In this document: piece by piece, positions 45,056 to 52,450 of the stretch
How positions within the stretch are numbered: the first letter of the stretch is position 1
Layout of the letters: the number at the start of each line of letters is the position of its first letter
The notes under the pieces: generated by a model
Databases searched by the model: none
Seen by the model: the letters and a program-made list of their open reading frames with translations, nothing else
What the model was told of the DNA's origin: nothing
NCBI GenBank assembly: GCA_964276095.1
Contig: CAXYDR010000001.1
Location: 1,116,001 to 1,180,000 of the forward strand
From: GCA-2733415 sp964276095
Lineage (GTDB): Bacteria; Bacteroidota; Bacteroidia; Flavobacteriales; Flavobacteriaceae
Direction of reading: 5' to 3'
Length of the DNA stretch: 64,000 bases
Program-made: the position numbers and the translations under genes

Positions 45056-45724
45056 ATGTCAGATACCAATTACATCAAACACCTCAACAATGCTTTTCTA
45101 AAAATAGAGCAAGACAATAGGCTAAACCCCTCTCATGTCAGCCTTTATATGGCGCTATTTAAATTATGGAACAGCAACCGATTTGTTGAGGTGTTTTATA
45201 TTCATCGCGATGAGGTCATGCAGTTTTCTAAAATAGGATCTAAAACCACTTATCACAGATGCATAAAGGAGTTAAGCAGCTGGAATTACATTATTTATTT
45301 ACCTTCTCATAATCCATTTAAAGGAAGTCAAATTAAGTTGACCAATTTTGGGGCTAGCTCTGGACAAGTTGTGTACCCACACCGTACTAATATCGAGACA
45401 AGTACTGGACAAGCACTGGTATCTAATATAAACATAAATAAACATATAATAAATAAAAACAAAGGGGCGCAACCTCAAAATGAAAATGAAGTAATTGATT
45501 TTTTTAAAAAAGAAAATAGTTCAAAAAATGAAGCTCAAATGTTCTTCAATCATTATGAGGGTATTGATTGGAAGATTTCTGGAAAATCAAAAATCACCAA
45601 TTGGAAAGCTACTGCTCGAAAATGGATGTTAAAAGCTAGTAACCTAAAAATAACCAAAGAACATAGCCATAATCAGGACAACCTAAAAGTTGTGAAAGAT
45701 AAAAACTACAACCAACCGCTTTAA
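45056..45724 (+). CDS. Initiator-like winged-helix protein of mobile elements
   Basis: The 222-residue protein has an N-terminal winged-helix domain (HVSLYMALFKLWNSNRF, IGSKTTYHRCIKELSSWNYI) and a C-terminal segment (IDFFKKENSSKNEAQMFFNHY, SGKSKITNWKATARKWM) like the DnaD-type ends of phage replication organisers. A replication or transcription role in the element is likely. The ATPase gene 236 bp downstream could be its loader partner. No enzymatic motif is visible. Confidence 0.65.
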   Translation: MSDTNYIKHLNNAFLKIEQDNRLNPSHVSLYMALFKLWNSNRFVEVFYIHRDEVMQFSKIGSKTTYHRCIKELSSWNYIIYLPSHNPFKGSQIKLTNFGASSGQVVYPHRTNIETSTGQALVSNININKHIINKNKGAQPQNENEVIDFFKKENSSKNEAQMFFNHYEGIDWKISGKSKITNWKATARKWMLKASNLKITKEHSHNQDNLKVVKDKNYNQPL

Positions 45725-45727
45725 CAC

Positions 45728-45764
45728 GTCATTGAGAGGAGTGTACGACGTGGCAATCTCATTT
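45728..45764. repeat. Short dispersed intergenic repeat
   Basis: CGTCATTGAGAGGAGTGTACGA followed by CGTGGCAATCTCA matches the well-known Bacteroidota intergenic repeat (core GTCATTGCGAGGAG...ACGTGGCAATCTC). It lies just after the initiator-like gene. The rest of the 236-bp gap holds no gene. Confidence 0.6.
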
Positions 45765-45960
45765 TAATAACCGCCATAGTATGTGGCAGGCGAGCGTCAA
45801 TGATTTGAAAATACCGTAAAAAGAAATACTGTTTGAGCGCAGCGAGTTTTATTTCTTTTAGGTATTAAAAAATTAATTGACCGTCGAATATCCAAGGCTA
45901 GACTTTTTTGTTTCGTTTTGTATCAAGACAAAATGAAAAGAACAAAGTAAAAAAACCATT

Positions 45961-46623
45961 ATGAATCAACAAACACCTCACATCATAACCGAAGGAGCAA
46001 TACAGTTCCAAATTGGAACCCTAAACTCCGACCATATACACTACAATTTCAATCAAATCTTGATCTATTTGGAAGCAAAAGGAAAATTACTCTTCGGTAA
46101 AAATTTCAAAATTTATGAAGACGATATGCAAATCTTGTACAAATTGAGTGTCTACTTCATCAAAGATGAAGCAAGCTGTGAAAAATTTGGAATCGACCTA
46201 AATAAGGGGATTCTATTATCGGGTCCAGTAGGTTGTGGAAAAACGAGCTTAATGAAATTGCTCCGGAACATAGTTCCACATTTCAAGCCTTATGAGGTCA
46301 TTCCAACACGAAACATCGCGTTTGGGTTTAATAACATTGGGTTTAAAACTATTGAAGAGTTTGGTAATAACAAATTCTTTTGTTTTGACGATTTAGGGGT
46401 AGAACCAATTGGCAGGCATTTTGGTAAAGATTGTAATGTTATGGGGGAAGTGTTGTTATCAAGATATGAATTGTTACTTAAAAACAAAATACTAACTCAC
46501 GCTACAACAAACCTCAACGCTGAAGAGTTAGAAGAGCGTTATGGAAATCGAGTGCGTTCTAGAATGCGATTACTTTTTAATTTAATTGCTTTTGATAAAT
46601 CGATAAAGGATAAACGTGGGTGA
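45961..46623 (+). CDS. AAA+ ATPase, DnaC/IstB-like
   Basis: The 220-residue protein has Walker A LLSGPVGCGKTSLMKLL (about residues 84-92) and Walker B KFFCFDDLG, then LSRYELLLKN and THATTNLNAEELEERYGNRVRSRM with the arginine finger. This is the pattern of DnaC/IstB-type helicase loaders used by plasmids and integrative elements. It probably works with the upstream initiator-like protein. Confidence 0.85.
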   Translation: MNQQTPHIITEGAIQFQIGTLNSDHIHYNFNQILIYLEAKGKLLFGKNFKIYEDDMQILYKLSVYFIKDEASCEKFGIDLNKGILLSGPVGCGKTSLMKLLRNIVPHFKPYEVIPTRNIAFGFNNIGFKTIEEFGNNKFFCFDDLGVEPIGRHFGKDCNVMGEVLLSRYELLLKNKILTHATTNLNAEELEERYGNRVRSRMRLLFNLIAFDKSIKDKRG

Positions 46624-46744
46624 AATGACATTTCAGCCTCAGTGATGAAATCTTTTGTTGAAATTATTGCGGGGTCTTACAGTATCCCGTAAAAAATTAT
46701 AGCAAGTAACTATTTATTTTTAGCAATAGCCATGAAAACTTATA

Positions 46745-47085
46745 AGTAATGGTTTTGTTTTGGCAAATGGTTCTATGAATTCAAATACCTCGGGCGAAGG
46801 CGAATTGTGTAAACAAATGTTAAAAAATGATTTGGGAGACTGTATGATTGCCCTACCAGAGCAGTTGTTCTATACCACATAAATTCCTGTTTGTTTATGG
46901 TTTATGACCAAGAATAAAAAGGAACAACAATTTGAAGACCAAACAAGAAACCATATAAATAGACAAGGCGAAACCTTATTTATTGATTGTCCGAAATATG
47001 GGAACCATAGTAGACCGTACCCATAAAGAATTTACCACCGAAGACCTTGCCGAAATTACCAGAACCTACCACTCTTGTAGATGAG
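46745..47085 (+). pseudogene. hsdM: Remnant of a type I restriction-modification methylase (hsdM)
   Basis: The translation reads SNGFVLANGSMNSNTSGEGE, CMIALPEQLFYTT, then a stop where family members have Gln (ACATAAATTCCT for ACACAAATTCCT), then IPVCLWFMTKNKK, RQGETLFID. After a one-base insertion near 46998 it continues MGTIVDRTHKEFTTEDLAEI. These are the C-terminal HsdM blocks ANGSMSSNTSGEGEIR, ALPxQLFYTTQIPVCLWF and GTxxDRTHRE. At least one nonsense and one frameshift mutation, and loss of the N-terminal catalytic part, make it inactive. No hsdR or hsdS is nearby. Confidence 0.82.
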
Positions 47086-47250
47086 AAATATGGTCTAGGA
47101 CTTACTCTCACAGAGCTCATGGTTAAACGGTTTTTAAAATTAGTAATACAAAAGGTAACCGAATAGGTTACCTAATTTTTAACTGTATTTACCCCTTTTT
47201 AATTACTTAGTTCAAATCACTGAAAACAATTTAATGAACTACAGAAGCCC

Positions 47251-47451
47251 CTAATCCTTGATATAATCATATATTAAATCTATTTCAATACCAGAATATT
47301 CTGAGAATTCATTTATGGTGATGAATTGATGAGATTCCTTTCCTAAAAACTTTTTAATCTCTTGTATAACCTTACGGCCATAGCGCTCACTCCTACCAGT
47401 AATACACTGAATATCCTTAGGGTAAATGCAAAGTCTTTTTTTAGTGATCAT
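47251..47451 (-). CDS. Small HTH-like protein of unknown function
   Basis: The 66-residue protein is basic at its start (MITKKRLCIYPKDIQCITGRSERYGRKVIQEI) and may fold as a helix-turn-helix with DIQCITGRSERYGRKVI. The remainder (FITINEFSEYSGIEIDLIYDYI) is also helical. It faces away from the 47621 gene and shares a 169-bp divergent region with it, which would suit a local regulator. Not recognised as a named family. Confidence 0.55.
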   Translation of the reverse strand: MITKKRLCIYPKDIQCITGRSERYGRKVIQEIKKFLGKESHQFITINEFSEYSGIEIDLIYDYIKD

Positions 47452-47620
47452 ACTTTATCTATGCTTAATCCATGCTTTTAAGTGGACTTATGTAAAGATA
47501 ACGTGTTTTTTTTAAACTTTATTGGCTTTATCGGAATGGGTGTGCTTAAACGGAACTCTATATTTCTTTGATTGCTAAAAAGTTACGTGCTTTATATAAG
47601 TAATCAAAAAATGAATAGTT

Positions 47621-48376
47621 ATGGCAAAGCAAATTGGAATTATTAAGTTGAAAGGAACTATCGGGGATATTTCTTTTTACAAATCACAAGATGGGCATTT
47701 GGCTCGTGGTAAAGGAGGTATTGAAGCTTCAAGAATTGCAAATGATCCTGCTTTTCAGAGAACTCGTGAAAACGGTTCTGAATTTGGAAGAGCAGGAAAA
47801 GGTGGTAAATTATTAAGAGTTGCTTTACGTACACTTTTACAAAAAGCTTCTGACAATAGAGTCACTAGTAGATTGACTAAGAATGTACTTGCTGTTATTA
47901 AAACAGATACCACAAATGATCGTGGGTTACGAACTATACCAGAGGGTAATTTAGCATTATTGGAAAGTTTCGAATTCAACATAAAAGGGAAACTTGCTGG
48001 ATTGTTATACGCTCCTTATACAGGAACGATTGACAGAGTTGCTGGAACTGCAGTAGCAAATATTCCTGCTTTTGTACCCGTAAATGATATTGTTGCACCA
48101 GGCGGAACCACTCACTTTAAAATCTCTAATGGAGGGGTTGAAATTGATTTTACTACAGAAACTTATGTTTTTGATAGTGAAGCATCTGCAGTACTTCCTT
48201 GGGACAGTAGTACCGTAGCTACGTTATCGCTTACTGCGAATTTAACAGCCAACTCTACATTACCAATGTTTCAAGTTATTGGAATTGAATTCTTTCAAGA
48301 GGTGAACGGGCAAATGTACTCTCTTAAGAACGGAAATTACAACGCTTTAGCGATTGTTGGTATTGATACTCCTTAA
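47621..48376 (+). CDS. Conserved Bacteroidota protein of unknown function (251 residues)
   Basis: The protein has no signal peptide. Residues 1-115 are basic and Gly-rich: GTIGDISFYKSQDGHLARGK, ASRIANDPAFQRTRENGSEF, GRAGKGGKLLRVALRTLL. The remaining part (about 120-251) reads as a beta-sandwich with Thr/Val-rich strands and ends IGIEFFQEVNGQMYSLKNGNYNAL. I recall this pattern as a recurrent hypothetical protein in flavobacteria, usually followed by a DUF5675 gene as here. The two-part build would suit a structural or coat-like protein, but that is only inference. The DUF5675 gene starts 3 bp after its stop. Confidence 0.75.
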   Translation: MAKQIGIIKLKGTIGDISFYKSQDGHLARGKGGIEASRIANDPAFQRTRENGSEFGRAGKGGKLLRVALRTLLQKASDNRVTSRLTKNVLAVIKTDTTNDRGLRTIPEGNLALLESFEFNIKGKLAGLLYAPYTGTIDRVAGTAVANIPAFVPVNDIVAPGGTTHFKISNGGVEIDFTTETYVFDSEASAVLPWDSSTVATLSLTANLTANSTLPMFQVIGIEFFQEVNGQMYSLKNGNYNALAIVGIDTP

Positions 48377-48378
48377 TC

Positions 48379-48801
48379 ATGGAGTTGACTCTTTACAGAA
48401 CATATTTTGAAGGAGGTACCAATGGTACCCTCTTCTGTTCTGATCACTTTTTGTGTCACACCATAGAATTACCCTGGAGAGATAACAAGCGAAATATTTC
48501 TTGTATTCCTGAAGGTAAGTATGAAATCGTTACTAGATACTCCAAACATTTTAAACATCATCTATTAATTAAAGGTGTGCCTCAGCGTAGTTTAATCTTA
48601 TTACACCCTGCAAATAATGCATTGAAAGAATTGCAAGGTTGCATTGCTCCAGTCACTTATTTAGGAGGTTTAGGAAAAGGATTGCAATCTAGACATGCGA
48701 TGCAGAAATTAACATCGATAGTTTATCAGGCTATTGATGAGAAAGAAAAAATATTTATAACCATTAAATCACAAAATCATGAATTTAGTAGAAAGATATA
48801 A
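48379..48801 (+). CDS. DUF5675 family protein, L,D-transpeptidase-like motif
   Basis: The 140-residue protein begins MELTLYRTYFEGGTNGTLF and contains LCHTIELPWRDNKRNISCIPEGKY, RSLILLHPANNALKELQGCI and YLGGLGKG. This is the DUF5675 pattern seen in phage and bacterial genes. The His in LLHP and the Cys in QGCI, 12 residues apart, recall the YkuD L,D-transpeptidase site, suggesting peptidoglycan as a target; that is inference. Its end overlaps the next gene by 23 bp. Confidence 0.75.
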   Translation: MELTLYRTYFEGGTNGTLFCSDHFLCHTIELPWRDNKRNISCIPEGKYEIVTRYSKHFKHHLLIKGVPQRSLILLHPANNALKELQGCIAPVTYLGGLGKGLQSRHAMQKLTSIVYQAIDEKEKIFITIKSQNHEFSRKI

Positions 48802-49033
48802 AAAACCAACACCGAAGTTTTTTAAAATATTAAGAAATATTGGAATCGCTTTAGCAACTGCAGGAGGTGTTATTATCGCAGCACCTATCAGCATGCCTGC
48901 TTTGATTGTTACTATTGCGACTTATATGACAGTTGCTGGAACAGTAGCAACGGCAGTGAGTCAGGCAGTAGTAATAGATGGCAAATCTAAACAAAAGAAA
49001 GATGGAAATTCAAATGATAGATCCAAACACTAA
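48779..49033 (+). CDS. Small membrane protein (holin-like candidate) A
   Basis: The 84-residue protein has a basic N-terminus, then one long or two short hydrophobic segments (NIGIALATAGGVIIAAPI; MPALIVTIATYMTVAGTVATAV), then a charged tail KSKQKKDGNSNDRSKH. It overlaps the DUF5675 gene (23 bp) and the next small gene (56 bp). Size and topology recall holins, but no family is recognised. Confidence 0.65.
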   Translation: MNLVERYKKPTPKFFKILRNIGIALATAGGVIIAAPISMPALIVTIATYMTVAGTVATAVSQAVVIDGKSKQKKDGNSNDRSKH

Positions 49034-49187
49034 AGCCGGTATTTTAGGAGGTACGATTTTATCGGCCTTTATGAATTTAAGTTGGAATGCTATAGTCTAT
49101 ACAATCATCATGGCTGCTATTGGAGCTGTAGTAAGTTTTATAGTCTCCTTGTTACTTCGTAAGCTAGTCAAGAAGTATTTCAACTAA
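48978..49187 (+). CDS. Small membrane protein (holin-like candidate) B
   Basis: The 69-residue frame has a hydrophobic stretch of about 45 residues with one or two membrane segments (GGTILSAFMNLSWNAIVYTI; MAAIGAVVSFIVSLLL) and a basic end RKLVKKYFN. It overlaps gene A by 56 bp; a later start at MIDPNTKAGIL (49017) would cut the overlap to 17 bp. It is the last gene before a strong terminator. Function unknown. Confidence 0.62.
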   Translation: MANLNKRKMEIQMIDPNTKAGILGGTILSAFMNLSWNAIVYTIIMAAIGAVVSFIVSLLLRKLVKKYFN

Positions 49188-49218
49188 ATACTTTTAAAAG
49201 AGAAACGAAAAAATCGTC

Positions 49219-49288
49219 AAAAAAAGAAAAGAGAAAGCAAAACACACTGGCACGACAGTGCCTAGCTTTGCAGTCTCTTTTCTTTTTT
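49219..49288 (+). terminator. Large two-tier terminator after the unknown cluster
   Basis: An outer 15-bp stem (AAAAAAGAAAAGAGA / TCTCTTTTCTTTTTT) encloses a 39-nt insert with its own hairpin GGCAC-GACA-GTGCC. T-rich sequence follows. The insert also contains GCAAA / TTTGC, which can extend the inner stem. The nested form is more elaborate than other terminators in the window. Confidence 0.85.
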
Positions 49289-49386
49289 GTTTACTATTAT
49301 TATGAATGTTATTTACTGTTTAAATGTGGGGGATAATGACGTAGGTGGAAGTGATTATGATGTTGTAGTAGTGGAGAAATACATAA

Positions 49387-49417
49387 AGTGCATTACCCTA
49401 AGTAATGTGCTTTTTTT
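49387..49417 (+). terminator. Intrinsic terminator (GTGCATTAC / GTAATGTGC)
   Basis: The stem AAGTGCATTAC / GTAATGTGCTT with a CCTAA loop is followed by a T7 run. No clear gene precedes it, so it may end a small RNA starting after 49290. Confidence 0.75.
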
Positions 49418-49680
49418 ATGCGCGGTGATGAGGTTGGTAAATGAAGTGGATGACTTTTAAAAATACACTGAATACATTTTATTTACCTACCACAGGCACA
49501 TGGCAAACATCAAATAATTACTGTAACCTACACCGTTGAAATGGGTGGTGGGGAAAGTGGTATTTTATTACTTAACGAAATGAAACAAGCAAAGACTTGA
49601 GGTAAGGAATACTTGGACTTAACGATGGTTTTGTGAAGCTTGAATGAGGTAAGTAATAAAATATAATTTTTAGCAGTAGG

Positions 49681-49980
49681 TGCGCCGCTATTTAGTTCGT
49701 ATGGTTTCTATTTTTTTTAATGGAACTCATGAATAGCGACTTAAATAGCATTTAGGACATTAGATTAGTCGTAACTGCGTCGCTATTTTACATAATGGAG
49801 TTATGGTTGCCTGAAGGCACGAAAGAGCAGCATAACTACCCGTTATGTAACTTAGCTTTGGGATAGCGTTTAAATTAATAGCTTTTTGCCTAGAACAGCT
49901 CTTTGCAGTTGTGAGATGAGTATGCGAATTGAACAAGCTGTAATGTGCTGTGACCGTTTGGCAATTTAAACGCTATTTGG
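49681..49980. repeat. Four consecutive inverted repeats with AATAGCG/CGCTATT arms
   Basis: Dyad 1: CGCTATT (49686-49692) with AATAGCG (49732-49738), inner AGTTC/GAACT. Dyad 2: AATAGCGAC (49732-49740) with GTCGCTATT (49779-49787), sharing an arm with dyad 1. Dyad 3: TTACATAA-N3-AGTTATG with CATAACT-N5-TTATGTAA (49788-49850), inner GCC-TGAA-GGC. Dyad 4: ATAGCGTTTAAATT (49863-49876) with AATTTAAACGCTAT (49963-49976), perfect over 14 bp. No open frame spans it. It may be a structured RNA or a recombination site. Confidence 0.75.
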
Positions 49981-50158
49981 AGATGTGTGGTAAAGTAATA
50001 GGTTTTATCAAAATACAATAACGTATATCTATTCCTTTTATATTGACTATATAACTACAAAAACAAAGTAATTATGAGTTATCAATACAGAACTTTAATA
50101 AACTCCCCGAGGCATAGCCTAGAAGAGTGCACAAATTAAAATGATATGAATATACCAA

Positions 50159-50186
50159 AAAACCTCATGCATAAACATGAGGTTTT
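50159..50186 (-). terminator. Intrinsic terminator after the S74-like gene
   Basis: A perfect 11-bp stem AAAACCTCATG / CATGAGGTTTT with a 6-nt loop is followed on the minus strand by extra Ts, 56 bp beyond the stop at 50242. Confidence 0.9.
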
Positions 50187-50241
50187 ACTGTTATAATTAA
50201 CAATACCCGAATTGACATTATAACACCCGAATTTTAATAAA

Positions 50242-52239
50242 TTATTTCCTTTCAGAAATTAATTTATTTACTAACTCTTTTAATTCTTCTATTTGTTCTT
50301 GTTGTTCTTGTATTGCTTTAACTACAACTGGTATAATTTGAGTAAATTTAATTCCACTAGGTTTATCATATACAACTCTTGTCTTGGTACCATATTCATC
50401 TAGACTTACCCAATCAGATTTTTTAACAGCTTCAGGTAAAACTCGTAATAATTCTTCAGTATAAAAACCTAGCTTATCTTCTCTTAAATTATCTGGAATT
50501 CTTTTGCCATTAACATAATCCATGTTGTCCTTATAGACAATTGGCTTTAGTTTCAAAATTTCATCTAACCCTTTTACTAAATCTCTATTAGTTGAAGACC
50601 TGCTAGATGTCCTAGAATATGTATTCGTTGGAGTTATAAAATCATCCGCATTTACATCATCCCATCTTCTAGTAACTCCTGTAAAAGGATCCGCCCCCAA
50701 ATCGGAACCAAAATCGGTCATAGGGCTAAATCCGCCTCCTTCAAAAAATAATTCGTTGGTTCCGTCAACTATATATTCAATAGATCCTAATGCAATTGCA
50801 GTTCCTCCAGAAGATCCTTTGTAGGCCCCTAAAACAAATTCTTTAGTAAAAGGACCTCCGCTATAGGTGTCTGAAAAAGTAGAACCATCATCACTATCAA
50901 CGAAAGCTCCTCCTGAACCAAAGTTAGTATAACCTTCAGAAAAGTTTGTACTCATTTGTGGTTGCCCAGAATTATCTTCAAATGTTATATCTCCAGTTCC
51001 TGTTCCTTCAAAATAAAGATCGTTAGAACCCATTGTAATATAAGTAGCTTGCGTTAAGTTACCACCAAGCCTAACTGTACCTCCACTTTCTGTCAAACCA
51101 TTAGTAAAGGTATAAGATCCCCCTCCTCCGGAAAGAGCAGACAAGTCAACTGTTTGTGTTGCTACTCCATCACCTTCTAAAGATAAACTTAATGTTGTTC
51201 CAGATAAACTAAAAACATCTATCGTTTGATCATCAGTACCGGCTCCTCCTCCGCCAGAAGCAGCCTGCCAAGTTGCATTTCCATTGGCATCAGAAGTTAA
51301 TACATAACCTGCCTGTTCTTGTCCATCTTCTAATCTAAAAACATAAGTACCAGCAGATCCTACAGAAGTTTCTGATACAACTACATTATCTATAGTACTT
51401 CCGTATGCAAAAGAACCTATATATTCGAACCTTAATGAATAAGTTGTACTAGCAGTAACTGCTATTCCAGTTCCAGAAAATGAGCTATCAGTAGTAGTTG
51501 AAGTACCATTACTTATAGATAATAAATCTGCTCCTACTTGAGATACACCATCATGAAGGTATACTCTAAATGAATCAGAGCCTGATGAATATTCTCTAAT
51601 TAAATAATCGAATGAAATATCTATACTACTATTTGTTGGGATAAATGACATCAATACTGTAGCATCTTGATCACAACCGGAATCATCAGCATCTATATAT
51701 AGGTAATCACCAGTACAAGAAGCACAGACATATGTCGCGGGTGCTGAGTTACTCGTTTGCCAACCAGTAGTTGTCGTACATGAAGCATCAGCTGTAACAT
51801 TTTGATTAACAGTATATCCTGCAAAATTTTCATTTAATAAATTTACAGTACCACCGGGACTACTTGGGGTTGTAGAACCAGTGATGTGAAATTTAGCACT
51901 TGGAGTGGTATTTCCAACACCTACATTTCCTGTATTTGCATTATACATATCGTTTCCAATAACGGTCCAATCTGCATCTGCACCACCAAAAGTGGTCCAA
52001 ATTGTTCCATTATAGTAATAAAATCCTGGAGTATTATTTGTTTGATATATTAGTAATCCAGTAGCAGGGCTACCAATTGCATCTCTTTGAATTTGATCCA
52101 TTCTTGGAATCAACATTCCAGCTGTTGTAGATGATATTTCAAGACTAGCACTAGCATCAGGAGTTGTTGTTCCAATACCTACTTGGGCACTGGTTAAATA
52201 CGTTACTATTAATAACAGGGGTAAAAGTAAATTTTTCAT
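50242..52239 (-). CDS. Secreted tail-fibre/S74-chaperone-like surface protein
   Basis: The 665-residue protein has a signal peptide (LLLIVTYLTSAQ) followed by the VGIGTTTPDASASLEISST motif common to flavobacterial surface proteins of this kind. FYYYNGTIWTTFG and NVGVGNTTPSAKFHITGS follow. The middle (about 150-300) looks like a beta-sandwich carbohydrate-binding type. The last 130 residues (LDEILKLKPIVYKD, EDKLGFYTEELLRVLPEAV, FTQIIPVVVKAIQEQQEQIEEL) resemble the intramolecular chaperone (peptidase S74) end of phage tail fibres, but the Ser-Lys dyad is not evident. Not visibly a T9SS substrate. Role: trimeric surface fibre, inferred. Confidence 0.8.
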   Translation of the reverse strand: MKNLLLPLLLIVTYLTSAQVGIGTTTPDASASLEISSTTAGMLIPRMDQIQRDAIGSPATGLLIYQTNNTPGFYYYNGTIWTTFGGADADWTVIGNDMYNANTGNVGVGNTTPSAKFHITGSTTPSSPGGTVNLLNENFAGYTVNQNVTADASCTTTTGWQTSNSAPATYVCASCTGDYLYIDADDSGCDQDATVLMSFIPTNSSIDISFDYLIREYSSGSDSFRVYLHDGVSQVGADLLSISNGTSTTTDSSFSGTGIAVTASTTYSLRFEYIGSFAYGSTIDNVVVSETSVGSAGTYVFRLEDGQEQAGYVLTSDANGNATWQAASGGGGAGTDDQTIDVFSLSGTTLSLSLEGDGVATQTVDLSALSGGGGSYTFTNGLTESGGTVRLGGNLTQATYITMGSNDLYFEGTGTGDITFEDNSGQPQMSTNFSEGYTNFGSGGAFVDSDDGSTFSDTYSGGPFTKEFVLGAYKGSSGGTAIALGSIEYIVDGTNELFFEGGGFSPMTDFGSDLGADPFTGVTRRWDDVNADDFITPTNTYSRTSSRSSTNRDLVKGLDEILKLKPIVYKDNMDYVNGKRIPDNLREDKLGFYTEELLRVLPEAVKKSDWVSLDEYGTKTRVVYDKPSGIKFTQIIPVVVKAIQEQQEQIEELKELVNKLISERK

Positions 52240-52450
52240 AATTCTGGATATGTTTTAAATTTGAAACAAAGTAATTTCTAAACCCCATCATAATGTACTG
52301 ATTCATACTCAGTACGTACTAATAAACCAATAACATGTACTAATACAGCAAATTAGCACGCGTAAATGGTATTATAAAAAAATAAACAATACTTAAATGC
52401 TTATCAAAAGCATATTCAGTATCTTTATTCTTTATTTTGATAAAATCTGT

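Larger units (their letters stand above)
42160..50150. mobile_element. Probable integrative (mobilizable) element next to tRNA-Arg, partly decayed
   Basis: Directly after tRNA-Arg come a tyrosine recombinase, an RteC protein, an excisionase-like HTH protein, an initiator-like protein and an ATPase, the usual order at one end of Bacteroidota integrative elements. No relaxase or conjugation genes remain; a broken hsdM and a cargo-like cluster of unknown genes follow. The left end is taken at the tRNA 3' end. The right end is uncertain: no long copy of the tRNA 3' end was found, so 50150 is only the last position before the host-like gene at 50242. Confidence 0.6.
49188..50241. other. One-kilobase gene-free region at the right side of the element
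   Basis: Between the last small membrane gene and the S74-like gene I find terminators (49219-49288, 49387-49417, 50159-50186) and four consecutive inverted repeats (49681-49980), but no convincing gene. A 52-codon frame at 49302-49460 contains a terminator and is doubted. The middle (49420-49680) has a base mix richer in G than the rest and no clear feature; it may be a decayed gene. Confidence 0.6.

Noticed and set aside
47086..47166. Possible continuation of coding sequence (DEKYGLGLTLTEL...) after the hsdM remnant
   Set aside because: The stretch is short, has no start and matches no family I know; it may be another gene fragment but cannot be supported.
49302..49460. A 52-codon plus-strand frame after the unknown cluster
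   Set aside because: A strong terminator hairpin lies inside it, the composition is unlike neighbouring genes and the sequence is not recognised.
49788..49850. Integron attC site
   Set aside because: The two-box hairpin layout is similar, but the R box GTTATGT breaks the GTTRRRY consensus and no integron integrase or cassette array is in the window. Kept only as a structured repeat.
49860..49980. Retron-type msr-msd RNA
   Set aside because: The outer inverted repeat would fit, but there is no reverse transcriptase gene in the window.
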